Below, piece by piece: positions 15,013-24,815 of a stretch of DNA of 64,000 bases. The DNA comes from Polynucleobacter sp. HIN5 (lineage in GTDB: Bacteria; Pseudomonadota; Gammaproteobacteria; Burkholderiales; Burkholderiaceae). How positions within the stretch are numbered: position 1 is the stretch's first letter; each line of letters starts with the position of its first letter. The position numbers and the translations under genes were made by a program. The notes beneath the pieces are model-generated. The model worked only from the letters and a program-made list of their open reading frames with translations. It did no database searches and was not told where the DNA came from. The stretch lies in contig NZ_AP028136.1 of NCBI RefSeq assembly GCF_030297555.1, forward strand, positions 372,001-436,000, read 5' to 3'.

Positions 15013-18000
15013 ATGTTTACCTGGCTATTAAACTTTAGCTTGAAAAATCGTCTGATTGTCATCTTGATTGGATTAATCATCATGGCATACGGAGCATTTG
15101 CGCTCCAGAGCATGCCGGTAGATGTTTTTCCAGACCTCAATAAGCCAACCGTAACTGTAATGACTGAAGCTGGTGGAATGGCCTCTGAGGAGGTTGAGCA
15201 ATTAATTACATTTCCATTGGAAACGGTAATGAATGGTCTTCCGGGTGTCGAGTCAGTGAGATCAATTTCGAGCGCTGGACTCTCTTTTATCTACATCACC
15301 TTTAATTGGAGCACGGATATATATCGAGCCCGTCAAATGGTGAGTGAGCGTTTAAGCACAATGGAAAACACGTTACCCGATAGGGTTGTACCGCGAATGG
15401 GACCGATCAGCTCCATCATGGGCGAAATTATGCAAATTGCAATACCAATTGATGAGGCTAAGATTTCTCCAATGCAAGTTCGCGAGTATGCAGACTGGGT
15501 TTTAAGACCTCGATTAATGGCGATTCCTGGAGTTGCTCAGGTTATTCCAATCGGAGGTCAGGTCCGTCAATTTCAAGTCCAGCCTAATACGCGGCGAATG
15601 TCCGAGCTAGGGGTGACGGTATCGCAGCTGGAGGGGGTTCTTAGGGGGCATTCATCGAATACTTCTGGGGGCTTCATTGAGGTTAATAACAAGGAATACC
15701 TGATTCGTAACATTGGCAGAACTTCTAGCTTGGATGATTTGAGAAACTTGGCAGTCACAACAAAGGGTGGTCAGCAAATTTTGCTAAAGCAAATAGCTGA
15801 GGTTACATTTGCGCCAGCAGTTAAGCGAGGTGATGCTGGTTATGAAGGGGGTCCCGCAGTTATCTTGGGAATTCAAAAGCAACCATTGGCCGACACAATC
15901 GATTTGAGTTTAAAAATTGAAAATGCACTGAATCAATTAAAGCAAGGCCTTCCTGAAGGGATGAATGCGCCCAGAATGACGTTTAGGCAGGCTACATTTA
16001 TAGAGGCATCTATCAATACACTTGAGGGAAAACTGATTGGTGCTTCAATCTTTGTAGCAATTATTTTGTATCTGTTTTTGGGTACATTCAGGCCAGTTTT
16101 TATTTCATTGACTGCAATTCCAATATCGATATTAATCACTGCGTTAGTTTTTAAATACTTTGGTCTTTCCATTAACACTATGACCTTAGGAGGTCTTGCT
16201 ATTGCTATTGGTGGACTAGTGGATGATGCGGTTGTTGATGTTGAAAATATCATTCGCAGACTGAAAATCAATACCGATAAGCCAGAAGGTGAGCGTGTCA
16301 GCATTATTGAGGTAGTGCGGATGGCATCACTTGAAGTGAGAACCGGGATTATCTACGCAACTGCCATCATAGTATTGGTTTTTATTCCCTTATTTGCACT
16401 TTCGGGAATTGAAGGTAAATTGTTTACCCCTCTTGGGATAGCGTTTATAGTTTCTACGCTGGCCTCTTTGATCGTGTCGGTAACGGTTACGCCAGTATTG
16501 AGTTATTACCTATTGCCAGCCATGAAACAGGCTAGCCATGGAGATACCAAAATCCTAGTTTGGCTTAAATCGCATTACCAAATAATGCTCAATCGATTTT
16601 TGGTGGCGCCAAAAAGATATATTGTTTACGCCGCTTCCTTGGTTCTCGTTTCTGGGCTCAGCATTTTTGTAATGCCAACTGCTTTTTTGCCTCCGTTTAA
16701 TGAAGGGACATTATTGGTAGGTTTGAGACTCAATCCGGGGGTTGCCTTAACCGAATCTTCAGCGATTGCGCGGCAAGCTGAAGTACTTATTCGTCAAATC
16801 CCTGAGGTGACCTATGTTGGCAGAAGGAGTGGTCGCGCTGAGCTTGATGAGCACGCGGAAGGCGTACATGTTAGTGAGCTTGATGTGGGACTTAAGCCTG
16901 CAAAAGAATTAACAAGATCTATGGCTGATATTCAAGATGACATTCGAAAGAGATTGGTGAACTTACCTGCTGCGATTGCGATAGGGCAACCTATCTCACA
17001 CAGAATCGACCACATGCTATCAGGAGTGCGTTCACAAATTGCCATCAAGATTTTTGGTGATGACTTGGATATTTTGCGCAGTCAAGCAGATTTATTACGC
17101 TCAAAATTATCTGGAGTTTCAGGTCTCGTAGACTTAGAGATTGAAAAGCAAGTATTAGCTCCGCAAATTAAAGTACGAATTAATTATGACCTTGCATCGC
17201 AATATGGAGTCTCCACATCTCAAGTCATGGAGGTATTGCAGTCAATAGTAGAAGGGGAGCGCCTTTCTCAAATCATCGAGGGAAGTAAACGTTTTGGGCT
17301 TGTGCTGAAATTGCCAGAGACTTCTCGAACGCTTGATGGGTTGTCTGATGTTTTAATTGATACTCCGCTTGGAAGAATACCGCTTTCAAAGATTGCTTCC
17401 TTGGAGGATAGCGATGGTCCCAATCAAATTAGCAGGGATGATGGGAAAAGGCGAATTGTCATTTCTGCAAATACATCAAATAGGGCGTTATCTGACGTAG
17501 TAAAAGAAATTAGGGTTGTAGTCGATAATTTCCGTATGCCCGAAGGTTATTTCGTTACGTTAGGAGGACAATTTGTCGCTCAAGAAATGGCCTCTAAGTT
17601 GATTGGATTTTTATCAATTGGCTCATTGCTAATGATGTTTGCTGTACTTTATACAAAGTACAAATCAACCCTTTTTTCTCTCATGATTATGTCCAACATC
17701 CCATTGGCAATGATTGGCGCAGTCATTGGCTTATGGCTATCTGGTCAGCCACTGTCAATTGCCGCCCTCATCGGATTTATCACGCTAGCTGGTATCTCGG
17801 TGCGAAATGGAATCTTAAAAATAAGCCACTACCTAAATCTGATGAGGCTAGAGGGTGAGGCATTTAGTAAGTCAATGATAGTAAGAGGTTCAATTGAGAG
17901 ATTGTCACCAGTTTTGATGACAGCGTTAGTTACAGCATTCGCTTTAGCGCCTTTGCTTTTTGAGGCGGAACGGCCGGGAACGGAGATATTGCATCCTGTG

Positions 18001-18135
18001 GCGGTTGTAATTTTCTCTGGGCTTATTAGCTCAACCTTATTAGATACCTTTTTAACGCCGGCTATGTTTTGGCTCTATGGAAAGAAAGACGCTGAAAAAT
18101 CATTATTAATTACAAATGCACAAGAGGGATATTAA
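15013..18135 (+). CDS. czcA: Heavy-metal RND efflux pump (CzcA/CusA family)
   Basis: A 1040-aa inner-membrane pump with the usual two halves of 6 transmembrane helices and large periplasmic loops. The N-terminal PVDVFPDLNKPTV segment and the TM4 sequence AIGGLVDDAVVDVEN (around residue 395) identify the heavy-metal RND family. The TM4 motif is nearer the CusA-like pattern than the DFG pattern of CzcA, so the substrate (divalent Co/Zn/Cd or monovalent Cu/Ag) is open. Confidence 0.93.
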   Translation: MFTWLLNFSLKNRLIVILIGLIIMAYGAFALQSMPVDVFPDLNKPTVTVMTEAGGMASEEVEQLITFPLETVMNGLPGVESVRSISSAGLSFIYITFNWSTDIYRARQMVSERLSTMENTLPDRVVPRMGPISSIMGEIMQIAIPIDEAKISPMQVREYADWVLRPRLMAIPGVAQVIPIGGQVRQFQVQPNTRRMSELGVTVSQLEGVLRGHSSNTSGGFIEVNNKEYLIRNIGRTSSLDDLRNLAVTTKGGQQILLKQIAEVTFAPAVKRGDAGYEGGPAVILGIQKQPLADTIDLSLKIENALNQLKQGLPEGMNAPRMTFRQATFIEASINTLEGKLIGASIFVAIILYLFLGTFRPVFISLTAIPISILITALVFKYFGLSINTMTLGGLAIAIGGLVDDAVVDVENIIRRLKINTDKPEGERVSIIEVVRMASLEVRTGIIYATAIIVLVFIPLFALSGIEGKLFTPLGIAFIVSTLASLIVSVTVTPVLSYYLLPAMKQASHGDTKILVWLKSHYQIMLNRFLVAPKRYIVYAASLVLVSGLSIFVMPTAFLPPFNEGTLLVGLRLNPGVALTESSAIARQAEVLIRQIPEVTYVGRRSGRAELDEHAEGVHVSELDVGLKPAKELTRSMADIQDDIRKRLVNLPAAIAIGQPISHRIDHMLSGVRSQIAIKIFGDDLDILRSQADLLRSKLSGVSGLVDLEIEKQVLAPQIKVRINYDLASQYGVSTSQVMEVLQSIVEGERLSQIIEGSKRFGLVLKLPETSRTLDGLSDVLIDTPLGRIPLSKIASLEDSDGPNQISRDDGKRRIVISANTSNRALSDVVKEIRVVVDNFRMPEGYFVTLGGQFVAQEMASKLIGFLSIGSLLMMFAVLYTKYKSTLFSLMIMSNIPLAMIGAVIGLWLSGQPLSIAALIGFITLAGISVRNGILKISHYLNLMRLEGEAFSKSMIVRGSIERLSPVLMTALVTAFALAPLLFEAERPGTEILHPVAVVIFSGLISSTLLDTFLTPAMFWLYGKKDAEKSLLITNAQEGY

Positions 18136-18137
18136 AA

Positions 18138-18512
18138 ATGAAAATTCGATCACTTATATTAACGTTCGTTATTTTTCTATCGACTACATCTATTGCAAAT
18201 GCTGACGGGAGGCATGATCATGCCCCTCTATTTGGAGGAAAAATATTTGTAGTCAAGGATATTGATGTTGAGCTTGTCGCAAAAAATGATTTAGTGCAAA
18301 TTTATGTGCGAGATCATGGAAAGCCTATTGACATTAATGGGGGAAACGCAAAGCTGACATTACTAAATGGAGCAAGCAAGCAAGAATATGAGCTTGCTGC
18401 AAATAGGGAAAATTTTGAGATAAGAGGAAAATTTAATATAGAAAAGGGTACTAAGGTAATTGCAATTATTAAATTGAAAAATCAAGTCATTACGGCTAGA
18501 TATGTTTACTGA
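18138..18512 (+). CDS. Small periplasmic protein after the RND pump
   Basis: A 124-aa protein with a signal peptide (ends ANA) followed by DGRHDH and a short beta-rich domain (VELVAKNDLVQIYVRDHGKPID). It begins 2 bases after the czcA-like gene. The layout is like the 190-aa accessory protein of this operon: a His-rich start then a small beta domain. A role in metal handling is inferred from these features only. Confidence 0.65.
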   Translation: MKIRSLILTFVIFLSTTSIANADGRHDHAPLFGGKIFVVKDIDVELVAKNDLVQIYVRDHGKPIDINGGNAKLTLLNGASKQEYELAANRENFEIRGKFNIEKGTKVIAIIKLKNQVITARYVY

Positions 18513-18597
18513 GACACCACTTTTTTGATCTAGGTTTTAAGACGGTAGATAGCTAGAATGATTATATGGAGTTCGGGGTCATGGGAGAGTAATTTAT

Positions 18598-18771
18598 TCA
18601 GGATGAATAAATTACCATCTTAGCGCCATCTTCAATCCTCACCACAATAGCGCCAGCCTTTTTCTTTCTTAGGGCTAGTGCGTCATTGAAGTTTCCATAT
18701 GTGCCTGCAGTCATCCATGATAAGTAGGCATTACTTATTTTGTATTGCGCTTTATAGCTGGTTGAAGACAT
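18598..18771 (-). CDS. Possible small island protein, 57 aa
   Basis: The frame is open from 18873, but the ATG at 18771 gives the part with normal protein-like composition (NAYLSWMTAGTYGNFNDALA and a basic KKK stretch). The ribosome binding site is weak. It lies just left of tRNA relic 2, opposite to the RND operon, where small island genes are often found. No family recognised. Confidence 0.35.
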   Translation of the reverse strand: MSSTSYKAQYKISNAYLSWMTAGTYGNFNDALALRKKKAGAIVVRIEDGAKMVIYSS

Positions 18772-18930
18772 TTTCTTTGTGCTTTCTACTTTTGATAGAA
18801 ATCTTGCTCGGCCTGCAAATAAGATTAATCTCCTTTTAGCAAAGTTATTATTACTACACATAACACCACACACCGATCCTTAGGCGACGTAACCTCTTGA
18901 TATCAAAGAGGTCTGTTATGGTTATCTGTT

Positions 18931-18975
18931 CTCATAATCCTTGGGTCGCTGGTTCGAGTCCAGCTGGGCCCACCA
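18931..18975 (+). other. tRNA 3' relic 2, CAT anticodon (attachment site)
   Basis: CTCATAA (anticodon CAT) at 18931-18937, then TCCTT, a perfect T-stem GCTGG/CCAGC around TTCGAGT, acceptor TGGGCCC, A and CCA at 18973-18975. The sequence left of the anticodon loop does not pair with TCCTT, and no GGGCCCA acceptor lies upstream, so the 5' half is missing. Bases 18919-18942 are identical to 28201-28224. The break at the anticodon loop is a usual crossover point for tyrosine recombinases. Confidence 0.85.
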
Positions 18976-18982
18976 ATAAATT

Positions 18983-19019
18983 CAATGACTTAGCGTGAAA
19001 ACGCTAGGTCATTTTTTTA
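18983..19019 (+). terminator. Terminator after tRNA relic 2
   Basis: AATGAC-TTAGCG, loop TGAAAA, CGCTA-GGTCATT then a T-run to about 19018. Natural terminator of the tRNA gene whose end is preserved. The stretch 19020-19196 holds nothing else I can support. Confidence 0.75.
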
Positions 19020-19196
19020 TAAATGTGTAGTTGGTGTGCAGTAAATATCACCGCTAGAGCCCAATAGATATATGGGTCTTGGTTGGGTATCTAAAGTATC
19101 AGTGGACTTATCCTGATTGATAATTTTTACCGAAGTAATTAGACACGTGCTCTATATGTAAGAAGAGTACATTTGTAAAAAAATTGAACCGAGTGT

Positions 19197-20867
19197 TTAA
19201 AACAATCCAACTACCTTTCCACCAATCAAGTCAATCTTGTCAGCAGATGGGATTTTCGGCAAGCCCGGCATTGTCATAATATCGCCGCATACCATCACGA
19301 TAAATTGAGCGCCGGCAGCAAGGCGAACTTCCCTAATATTAATGACGTGGTTATTGGGCGCCCCGCGTAATTTGGCGTCGGTTGAAAAAGAGCTCTGTGT
19401 TTTAGCTACACATACAGGGTAATGACCATAACCCTTTTCTTGCAAGTCTTGAATTTGTGCTCGAATCTTTGAGTCCGCAGTAACTTCACTAGCTCGATAT
19501 ACCTTTTTAGCAATTTGATTAATCTTGTCCCAGAGGCTATCAGACTCTTCATATACAAATTGCATTTGAGATGGCGTGTCACAAAGTTTGATCACCTCTT
19601 CAGCAAGATCTTTAGCGCCTTTGCCGCCATGTGCCCAATGGGAAGCAATAACCACTTTTACTCCCAAAGATTGCATTCGCTTTTTAATAAGATCGATTTC
19701 TGCGGGAGTATCACTTAAGAATTGGTTGATTGAAACTACACAGGGTATTTGGTATACCTTTGTGATATTTTCAACATGGCGCTCTAGGTTGACCAACCCC
19801 TTTTCAAGGGCTGTTAGATTTTCTTGGGTTAATTCTGATAGTTCGGCATTTCCATGGTATTTCATAGCACGAACAGTCACCACAATCACAGCAGCAGAGG
19901 GGCGCAAGCCTGATTTGCGGCATTTGATATCAATAAATTTTTCAGCCCCCAAGTCGGCACCAAAGCCCGCTTCGGTCACCACATAATCGGCCAGTTTGAG
20001 TGCTGCTTGGGTTGCAATCACCGAGTTACATCCATGCGCGATATTGGCAAAAGGTCCACCATGTACAAAGGCTGGATTGTTTTCAAGGGTTTGAACAAGG
20101 TTTGGTGCCAATGCATCTTTGAGTAACACCGTCATAGCCCCATGAGCGTTGAGATCTTTGGCAAAAATAGGTTTTAGATCGCGGGTATAGGCAACTACGA
20201 TATTGGAGAGCCGTTCTTTAAGATCATCAAGCGACGTGGCTAAGCAGAATATTGCCATTACTTCAGAAGCAACTACGATATCAAACCCATCTTCACGCGG
20301 AAACCCATTACCTGGACCGCCAAGCCCATTAGTAATGTGCCGTAACGCGCGATCGTTCATGTCAACCACGCGTTTCCATTGAATTCGGCGGCTATCAATA
20401 CCAAGCGTATTGCCATGGAAGATATGGTTATCGATCAAAGCTGCCAAAAGATTATTAGCTAAAGCGATGGCGGAGAAATCGCCTGTAAAGTGAAGATTGA
20501 TATCCTCCATTGGTACGATCTGGGCATAGCCACCACCTGCAGCACCACCTTTTACTCCAAATACAGGACCAAGCGATGGTTCACGCAGGCAGATAATTGC
20601 TTTTTTACCTAGGTAGTTGAGGGCATCGCCAAGTCCAACAGTGGTTGTCGTTTTCCCTTCTCCAGCAGGCGTAGGATTAATCGCTGTTACCAGGATAAGC
20701 TTTCCATTAGGACGATTTTTTAGCGTTTCCAAGTAGGGTAGGGAAACTTTGGCTTTGAAGTGCCCATAAGGCTCTAAATATTCATCAGAAATTCCCAGTT
20801 TGTCTCTAGCGACTTCAGCAATACGCAACATTTTTGCTTGTTGTGCAATTTCGATATCACTGGGCAT
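19197..20867 (-). CDS. fhs: Formate-tetrahydrofolate ligase
   Basis: A 556-aa cytoplasmic enzyme: formate + ATP + THF gives 10-formyl-THF, reversible in vivo. ATG 20867 after GGAGAAACC is preferred over a 19-residue longer frame. The ATP loop [18 protein letters not shown] is near residue 65 and [14 protein letters not shown] follows; length is normal. It is divergent from the transporter/PanB-like operon, so both may share the control region 20868-20981. In block C it could make or use C1 units released or needed by the PanB-like enzyme; that link is inference. Confidence 0.95.
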   Translation of the reverse strand: MPSDIEIAQQAKMLRIAEVARDKLGISDEYLEPYGHFKAKVSLPYLETLKNRPNGKLILVTAINPTPAGEGKTTTTVGLGDALNYLGKKAIICLREPSLGPVFGVKGGAAGGGYAQIVPMEDINLHFTGDFSAIALANNLLAALIDNHIFHGNTLGIDSRRIQWKRVVDMNDRALRHITNGLGGPGNGFPREDGFDIVVASEVMAIFCLATSLDDLKERLSNIVVAYTRDLKPIFAKDLNAHGAMTVLLKDALAPNLVQTLENNPAFVHGGPFANIAHGCNSVIATQAALKLADYVVTEAGFGADLGAEKFIDIKCRKSGLRPSAAVIVVTVRAMKYHGNAELSELTQENLTALEKGLVNLERHVENITKVYQIPCVVSINQFLSDTPAEIDLIKKRMQSLGVKVVIASHWAHGGKGAKDLAEEVIKLCDTPSQMQFVYEESDSLWDKINQIAKKVYRASEVTADSKIRAQIQDLQEKGYGHYPVCVAKTQSSFSTDAKLRGAPNNHVINIREVRLAAGAQFIVMVCGDIMTMPGLPKIPSADKIDLIGGKVVGLF

Positions 20868-20981
20868 GGTTTCTCCTAATTTAAGGGTTAATCCTGATAA
20901 ACAACACTTCCAATTTACTGACATTCAACTAATATGTTAGTAATATATATCAAGTGTTATTCATTACACAAGGAGACTTCG

Positions 20982-21821
20982 ATGAGTACTTTTTCTAAGC
21001 CGATGGTGATGACGGAAAGACAGAAGAGGTTTCGTGAGTCTTATGTGAATCAAATTAGTCCTTTTTATAACGGATTAATACACATTGGTGTGATGTATGT
21101 TGCCGGTTTAATTGCGATTTACTATTGCGCCAGTCAACTTAGTAATCCAACGTGGGCTTGGCTAACGATTATTCCAGTTGCGATCGCAGGAAACTTTGTA
21201 GAGTGGGCGATGCATAAGTATGTGATGCACCGTCTGATTGATGTATTTGCACTTAGGGCAATATATGACAGACATACACGTCAACATCATCAATATTTCA
21301 CCGATACAGACTACACCATTGACACAGTGAAAGAACATCGGATCGTCTTTTTCCCATGGCGGGTATTAATTGTTTTAGGTGTTGCAGGGACAGTTCTTGG
21401 ATACATAGCCTCAAAAATTTTTAATCCTAATGTTGGTTATATCTTGTATATGACGATGGTTGGTCACTACCTAATTTACGAAACATTTCATTACTGCTGC
21501 CATGTCAAGGAAAACTGGTTCGTACGTAATATGCCTTTTATTAATACGATTCGACGTCATCATGCCGCCCATCACAATCTTGGCATCATGATGCACAAAA
21601 ATATGAATCTAACATTCCCGCTCGCTGACTGGATTATGGGTACTAGTGATCTTAAGCGTGGCTTAGTTGGGACGCTCTTAAATGGATTTAATGAAGAGCA
21701 CGTCGATCCGAAACTAAGACCAATTGTTGAAAAATTTCGTAATGGTGGGGTACAAGAGGAAAAGGTCACCTTGGAGGGGCCAATTCTTGATCAACAGGAA
21801 CAAAAAGCGCTTCAATCATAG
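20982..21821 (+). CDS. Membrane di-iron hydroxylase, fatty acid hydroxylase/sterol desaturase superfamily
   Basis: A 279-aa membrane protein; ATG 20982 follows AAGGAG. Two to four hydrophobic helices (near residues 32-70 and 125-165) carry the histidine boxes of the superfamily: H78KYVMH83, H98TRQHH103, H161, H169 and H173, then HHAAHH at 192-197. These should bind two irons for O2-dependent hydroxylation of a lipophilic substrate. First gene of the operon running to 27964. The substrate is not evident. Confidence 0.8.
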   Translation: MSTFSKPMVMTERQKRFRESYVNQISPFYNGLIHIGVMYVAGLIAIYYCASQLSNPTWAWLTIIPVAIAGNFVEWAMHKYVMHRLIDVFALRAIYDRHTRQHHQYFTDTDYTIDTVKEHRIVFFPWRVLIVLGVAGTVLGYIASKIFNPNVGYILYMTMVGHYLIYETFHYCCHVKENWFVRNMPFINTIRRHHAAHHNLGIMMHKNMNLTFPLADWIMGTSDLKRGLVGTLLNGFNEEHVDPKLRPIVEKFRNGGVQEEKVTLEGPILDQQEQKALQS

Positions 21822-21830
21822 GATCGCATA

Positions 21831-22412
21831 ATGCAATCAGTTCTATTCGATGTGTTACCAAAAGCTGGTCATGTCGAAGAGTACTTTTCAATGGCTGCTC
21901 ACCTAAAGCCAATCGTGGAGCAAAATCCAGGTTTTATCTCGGTTGAGCGCTTTGCTAATCTTCAGAAGAGAGATTGGTATTTGTCATTTTCCTGTTGGAA
22001 AGATGAAGAATCTTTGGCTCAGTGGCGTTGTCAACCTGACCATAATGGCGCACAAGTTTGTGGACGTAATAAGGTTTTTGATGATTATCGCCTTCGTGTT
22101 TCAGTATCAAACGAAGGGGGACAGATTAGTGAAAGTCCAAATCGCGAGCAAATTTTGTTGTTAATTGGTCGGTTTGATGAGGTTCAAACAATACTCACTC
22201 AAGCACCGCTCAGAGATTTTGCAAACAAATCATATCGAGGAGTTTTGGATCCCAACCGTGGAATCTCAATAATTGAGTTTTCACCAAACACATCAATTGA
22301 TCGCAAGCTGATCCAGTTATCAGTTGCAGATTCAATCAAATTATTTTGGTTCATGGTGCTGCGTGACTATGGAATGTTTGATCGAGCTGAGGCTCCAGCC
22401 CAATTTGCCTAA
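21831..22412 (+). CDS. Antibiotic-biosynthesis-monooxygenase-fold protein (N-terminal half)
   Basis: A 193-aa cytoplasmic protein. Residues 1-95 match the ABM dimeric alpha-beta fold (FISVERFANLQKRDWYLSFSCWKDEESLAQWR). The C-terminal half (about 105-193) is not recognised but has a similar beta pattern, so it may be a second degenerate copy. It starts 9 bases after the hydroxylase gene and overlaps the GntR gene by one base (TAATG). Enzymatic activity is not assured for this fold. Confidence 0.65.
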   Translation: MQSVLFDVLPKAGHVEEYFSMAAHLKPIVEQNPGFISVERFANLQKRDWYLSFSCWKDEESLAQWRCQPDHNGAQVCGRNKVFDDYRLRVSVSNEGGQISESPNREQILLLIGRFDEVQTILTQAPLRDFANKSYRGVLDPNRGISIIEFSPNTSIDRKLIQLSVADSIKLFWFMVLRDYGMFDRAEAPAQFA

Positions 22413-23101
22413 TGACAAATCGTAAATCCTCTAATCTTGCACTTGTTGTTTCTCCAGATGAGGCATCACTCTCTGATCGGGCTTATAGCCAGATTGAAGA
22501 AATGATTGTCACGATGCAGCTGCCTCCTGAGACTCCCATGTCCGAAGCGCAATTATCTAATTTTTTAGGTATCGGTCGAACTCCGATTCGTGAAGCAATT
22601 CAACGGCTAAGTCGCGAACATCTGGTCACCATTGTGCCAAAACGGGGAATTTTTATTTCAGACCTCAATACTGAAAAACAACTCCGCGTGCTTGAAACTC
22701 GTCGTGAATTGGAGCGATTGATTTGTAAAAAAGCTGCAAAAAGAGCGACCCCATCTGAGCGAAAAGAATTTGAACGTTTAGCAAAAGAATTTCGTAAGGC
22801 CGCTAAGGACAAAGATGATGTTTTATTTAGAAGAATTGATAAAGAGCTCAACGATTTGACCGTGCAGGCTGCTCGTAATGAGTTTGCGGCTGCTGCCATG
22901 TCTCCCCTTCATGGGATGTCTCGTCGTTTTTGGTTTGGAAATTTTCATCATTTTGCTGGCGTTACCGAGATGGCAAATTTGCACGGCACATTAGCTGCTG
23001 CTATTGCGAAAGGCAGTGAATCAGAGGCAGGCAAAGCTTTGGATGCATTAATTGACTGTGTTGAGAATTTGACACGTAAAACTTTTAATAATTCTGGGTA
23101 G
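22412..23101 (+). CDS. GntR-family regulator with FCD-type C-terminal domain
   Basis: A 229-aa regulator. The N-terminal winged helix (SDRAYSQIEEMIVTMQLPP, then the GIGRTPIREAIQRL recognition helix near residue 55) is followed by an all-helical domain of FCD type that normally binds a small carboxylate. It is embedded in the operon it probably controls, between the ABM gene and the TRAP transporter. By family habit it represses until the transported acid or an intermediate is present; the ligand is unknown. Confidence 0.88.
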   Translation: MTNRKSSNLALVVSPDEASLSDRAYSQIEEMIVTMQLPPETPMSEAQLSNFLGIGRTPIREAIQRLSREHLVTIVPKRGIFISDLNTEKQLRVLETRRELERLICKKAAKRATPSERKEFERLAKEFRKAAKDKDDVLFRRIDKELNDLTVQAARNEFAAAAMSPLHGMSRRFWFGNFHHFAGVTEMANLHGTLAAAIAKGSESEAGKALDALIDCVENLTRKTFNNSG

Positions 23102-23183
23102 ATAGGAAGCAGGTAGGCAGTAGGTTGGATCTTGGGAAGCATTTATTTCATGTAGCAGAGTAAGTTGATAAGGGAGACGTAAG

Positions 23184-24260
23184 ATGAAAAAACGTGAATT
23201 TTTAAAAACTGGTGGTGCGGTTGCGGCTGCAATGTCTTTTCCATTAACCGTTCAAGCGCAGGGAGCCACCTATAACTGGAAAATGGCAACTGGCTGGAGC
23301 GGAGGTCCTCTAATGGACCTTGGGGCAAAAGCATTTGCTGAAAAGATGGAGCAGTTTAGTGGCGGACGATTCAAAATTCAAACTTTTCCTGGCGGAGCCT
23401 TGGGTAATGCTTTAAAAGTGCCCGAGACTGTTAAAAATGGTGTGGCCGAACTCGGTCATACCTGGATGGGTTATGACTGGGGGAAAGATCCAACCACTGT
23501 TTTGTTTGGCGGGTATGCGGGTTCATTTGATTCAGAACGCATGTTGCATTGGCTATATGTTGCCGGCGGAACTGAGATGCAAAGAAAATTTCGTGAGCAG
23601 ACTGATGATGTAATTTCAATGCCATTATTTATTCGAACAGCCGAAGCATTTTTACATTCGAGAAAGCCAGTAAGAACCTTAAATGACCTTAAGGGCCTGA
23701 AGCTGCGAACTGCCGGAGCCTGGCTTGAAATGGCAAAAGATTTAGGTGCAGCCCCCGTTACAACAGCTGGTGGCGACGTGTATCCGATGCTAGAGCGGGG
23801 TGCTATTGATGCCACTGAATGGGGCACTCTCTATGAAAATATCCCAATGGGCTTTCACAAGGTTGCGAAATACATCATTTACCCAGGAGTTCATCAGCCA
23901 ACAGCGCCGTTTGAGCTTGTTATTAATAAGGCTGCATGGGCAAAACTCTCAGAGGCAGATAAGAAACTAGTTGATATGGTTGCTAAATTAGTTACCTTGG
24001 AAAGTTGGCTCAAGGTTGGTCAGGAGGATGCTAAGGCGCTTGATTTCTATCGTAAATCTGGTAACACAGTTATCGAGTTGTCCCCTGAGGTTCAATATGC
24101 GGCCCGGAAAATTGGACTTGACTGGGCCACTAAAACTGCTAAAGAGAATAAGTACCCATTCTTTGCACCAGTATTTGATAGCCAACAGGCGCTTGATAAG
24201 TTATGGGAGGGCGCCTCTGGCTGGAGATCAGTAAAAACAAAAGCAGTTAGTAGCAAATAG
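23184..24260 (+). CDS. TRAP transporter substrate-binding protein (DctP family)
   Basis: A 358-aa periplasmic binding protein with a Tat-like signal (KKREFLKTGG) ending VQA-QG. The substrate-binding signature appears in WKMATGWSGGPLMDLG and the middle KGLKLRTAGAWLEMAKDLGA, where the Arg in KLRT is the usual carboxylate-binding Arg. It should bind an organic acid for the DctQM permease encoded just downstream. Confidence 0.92.
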   Translation: MKKREFLKTGGAVAAAMSFPLTVQAQGATYNWKMATGWSGGPLMDLGAKAFAEKMEQFSGGRFKIQTFPGGALGNALKVPETVKNGVAELGHTWMGYDWGKDPTTVLFGGYAGSFDSERMLHWLYVAGGTEMQRKFREQTDDVISMPLFIRTAEAFLHSRKPVRTLNDLKGLKLRTAGAWLEMAKDLGAAPVTTAGGDVYPMLERGAIDATEWGTLYENIPMGFHKVAKYIIYPGVHQPTAPFELVINKAAWAKLSEADKKLVDMVAKLVTLESWLKVGQEDAKALDFYRKSGNTVIELSPEVQYAARKIGLDWATKTAKENKYPFFAPVFDSQQALDKLWEGASGWRSVKTKAVSSK

Positions 24261-24323
24261 TTTGAATATGGGCTTAGGTTTTCCTAAGCCCACTTAAATC
24301 AAAATATTGATATAGAAATCTCA

Positions 24324-24815
24324 ATGAATTCACTGGTCAAGAATATAGAACGAGTCACTGGTAATGTAGGCATACTTGCCTCATTTGCATTAGTCCCGCT
24401 AGTTTTGGCAACAACTTATGAAGTATTTGCTCGTTATATTTTTGAGGCGCCGACAGTCTGGGCTTATGAGGTTGGTTATGTACTGACTGGAACGCATTTT
24501 CTTTTGGGTATGGCATACACTCTGCAAAAAGGTCAATTTATTCGGATTGATATCTTTAGCCAGTCAATGACTGCAAAGACCAGGGCTTTGATCGATTTAT
24601 TTGCTTATTCTGTAGTTCTTCCGCTGATGCTTTGGCTGACATACGGCTTGGCCGCCCATTTAATTTCTGGATTTTTACGGAATGAGCGTAGCGGTCAGTC
24701 GGCAATGAATATGCCCGTATGGCCATTTCGACTTATTTTCTTGATTGCATTTGCTTTACTAGCTTTGCAAGTGCTAGCTGAAATTATTAAATCATTAAAA
24801 AAATACAAGGCATAG
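24324..24815 (+). CDS. TRAP transporter small permease (DctQ)
   Basis: A 163-aa membrane protein with four hydrophobic helices and the typical YEVFARYIFEAPTVWAYEV segment of DctQ. It lies between the binding protein and the large permease; its stop is directly followed by the start of the large subunit. Confidence 0.92.
   Translation: MNSLVKNIERVTGNVGILASFALVPLVLATTYEVFARYIFEAPTVWAYEVGYVLTGTHFLLGMAYTLQKGQFIRIDIFSQSMTAKTRALIDLFAYSVVLPLMLWLTYGLAAHLISGFLRNERSGQSAMNMPVWPFRLIFLIAFALLALQVLAEIIKSLKKYKA

Noticed and set aside
18880..18975. A complete tRNA-Met or tRNA-Ile(CAT) gene
   Set aside because: No 5' acceptor strand, D-arm or pairing anticodon stem is present. Only the 3' part from the anticodon loop is tRNA.
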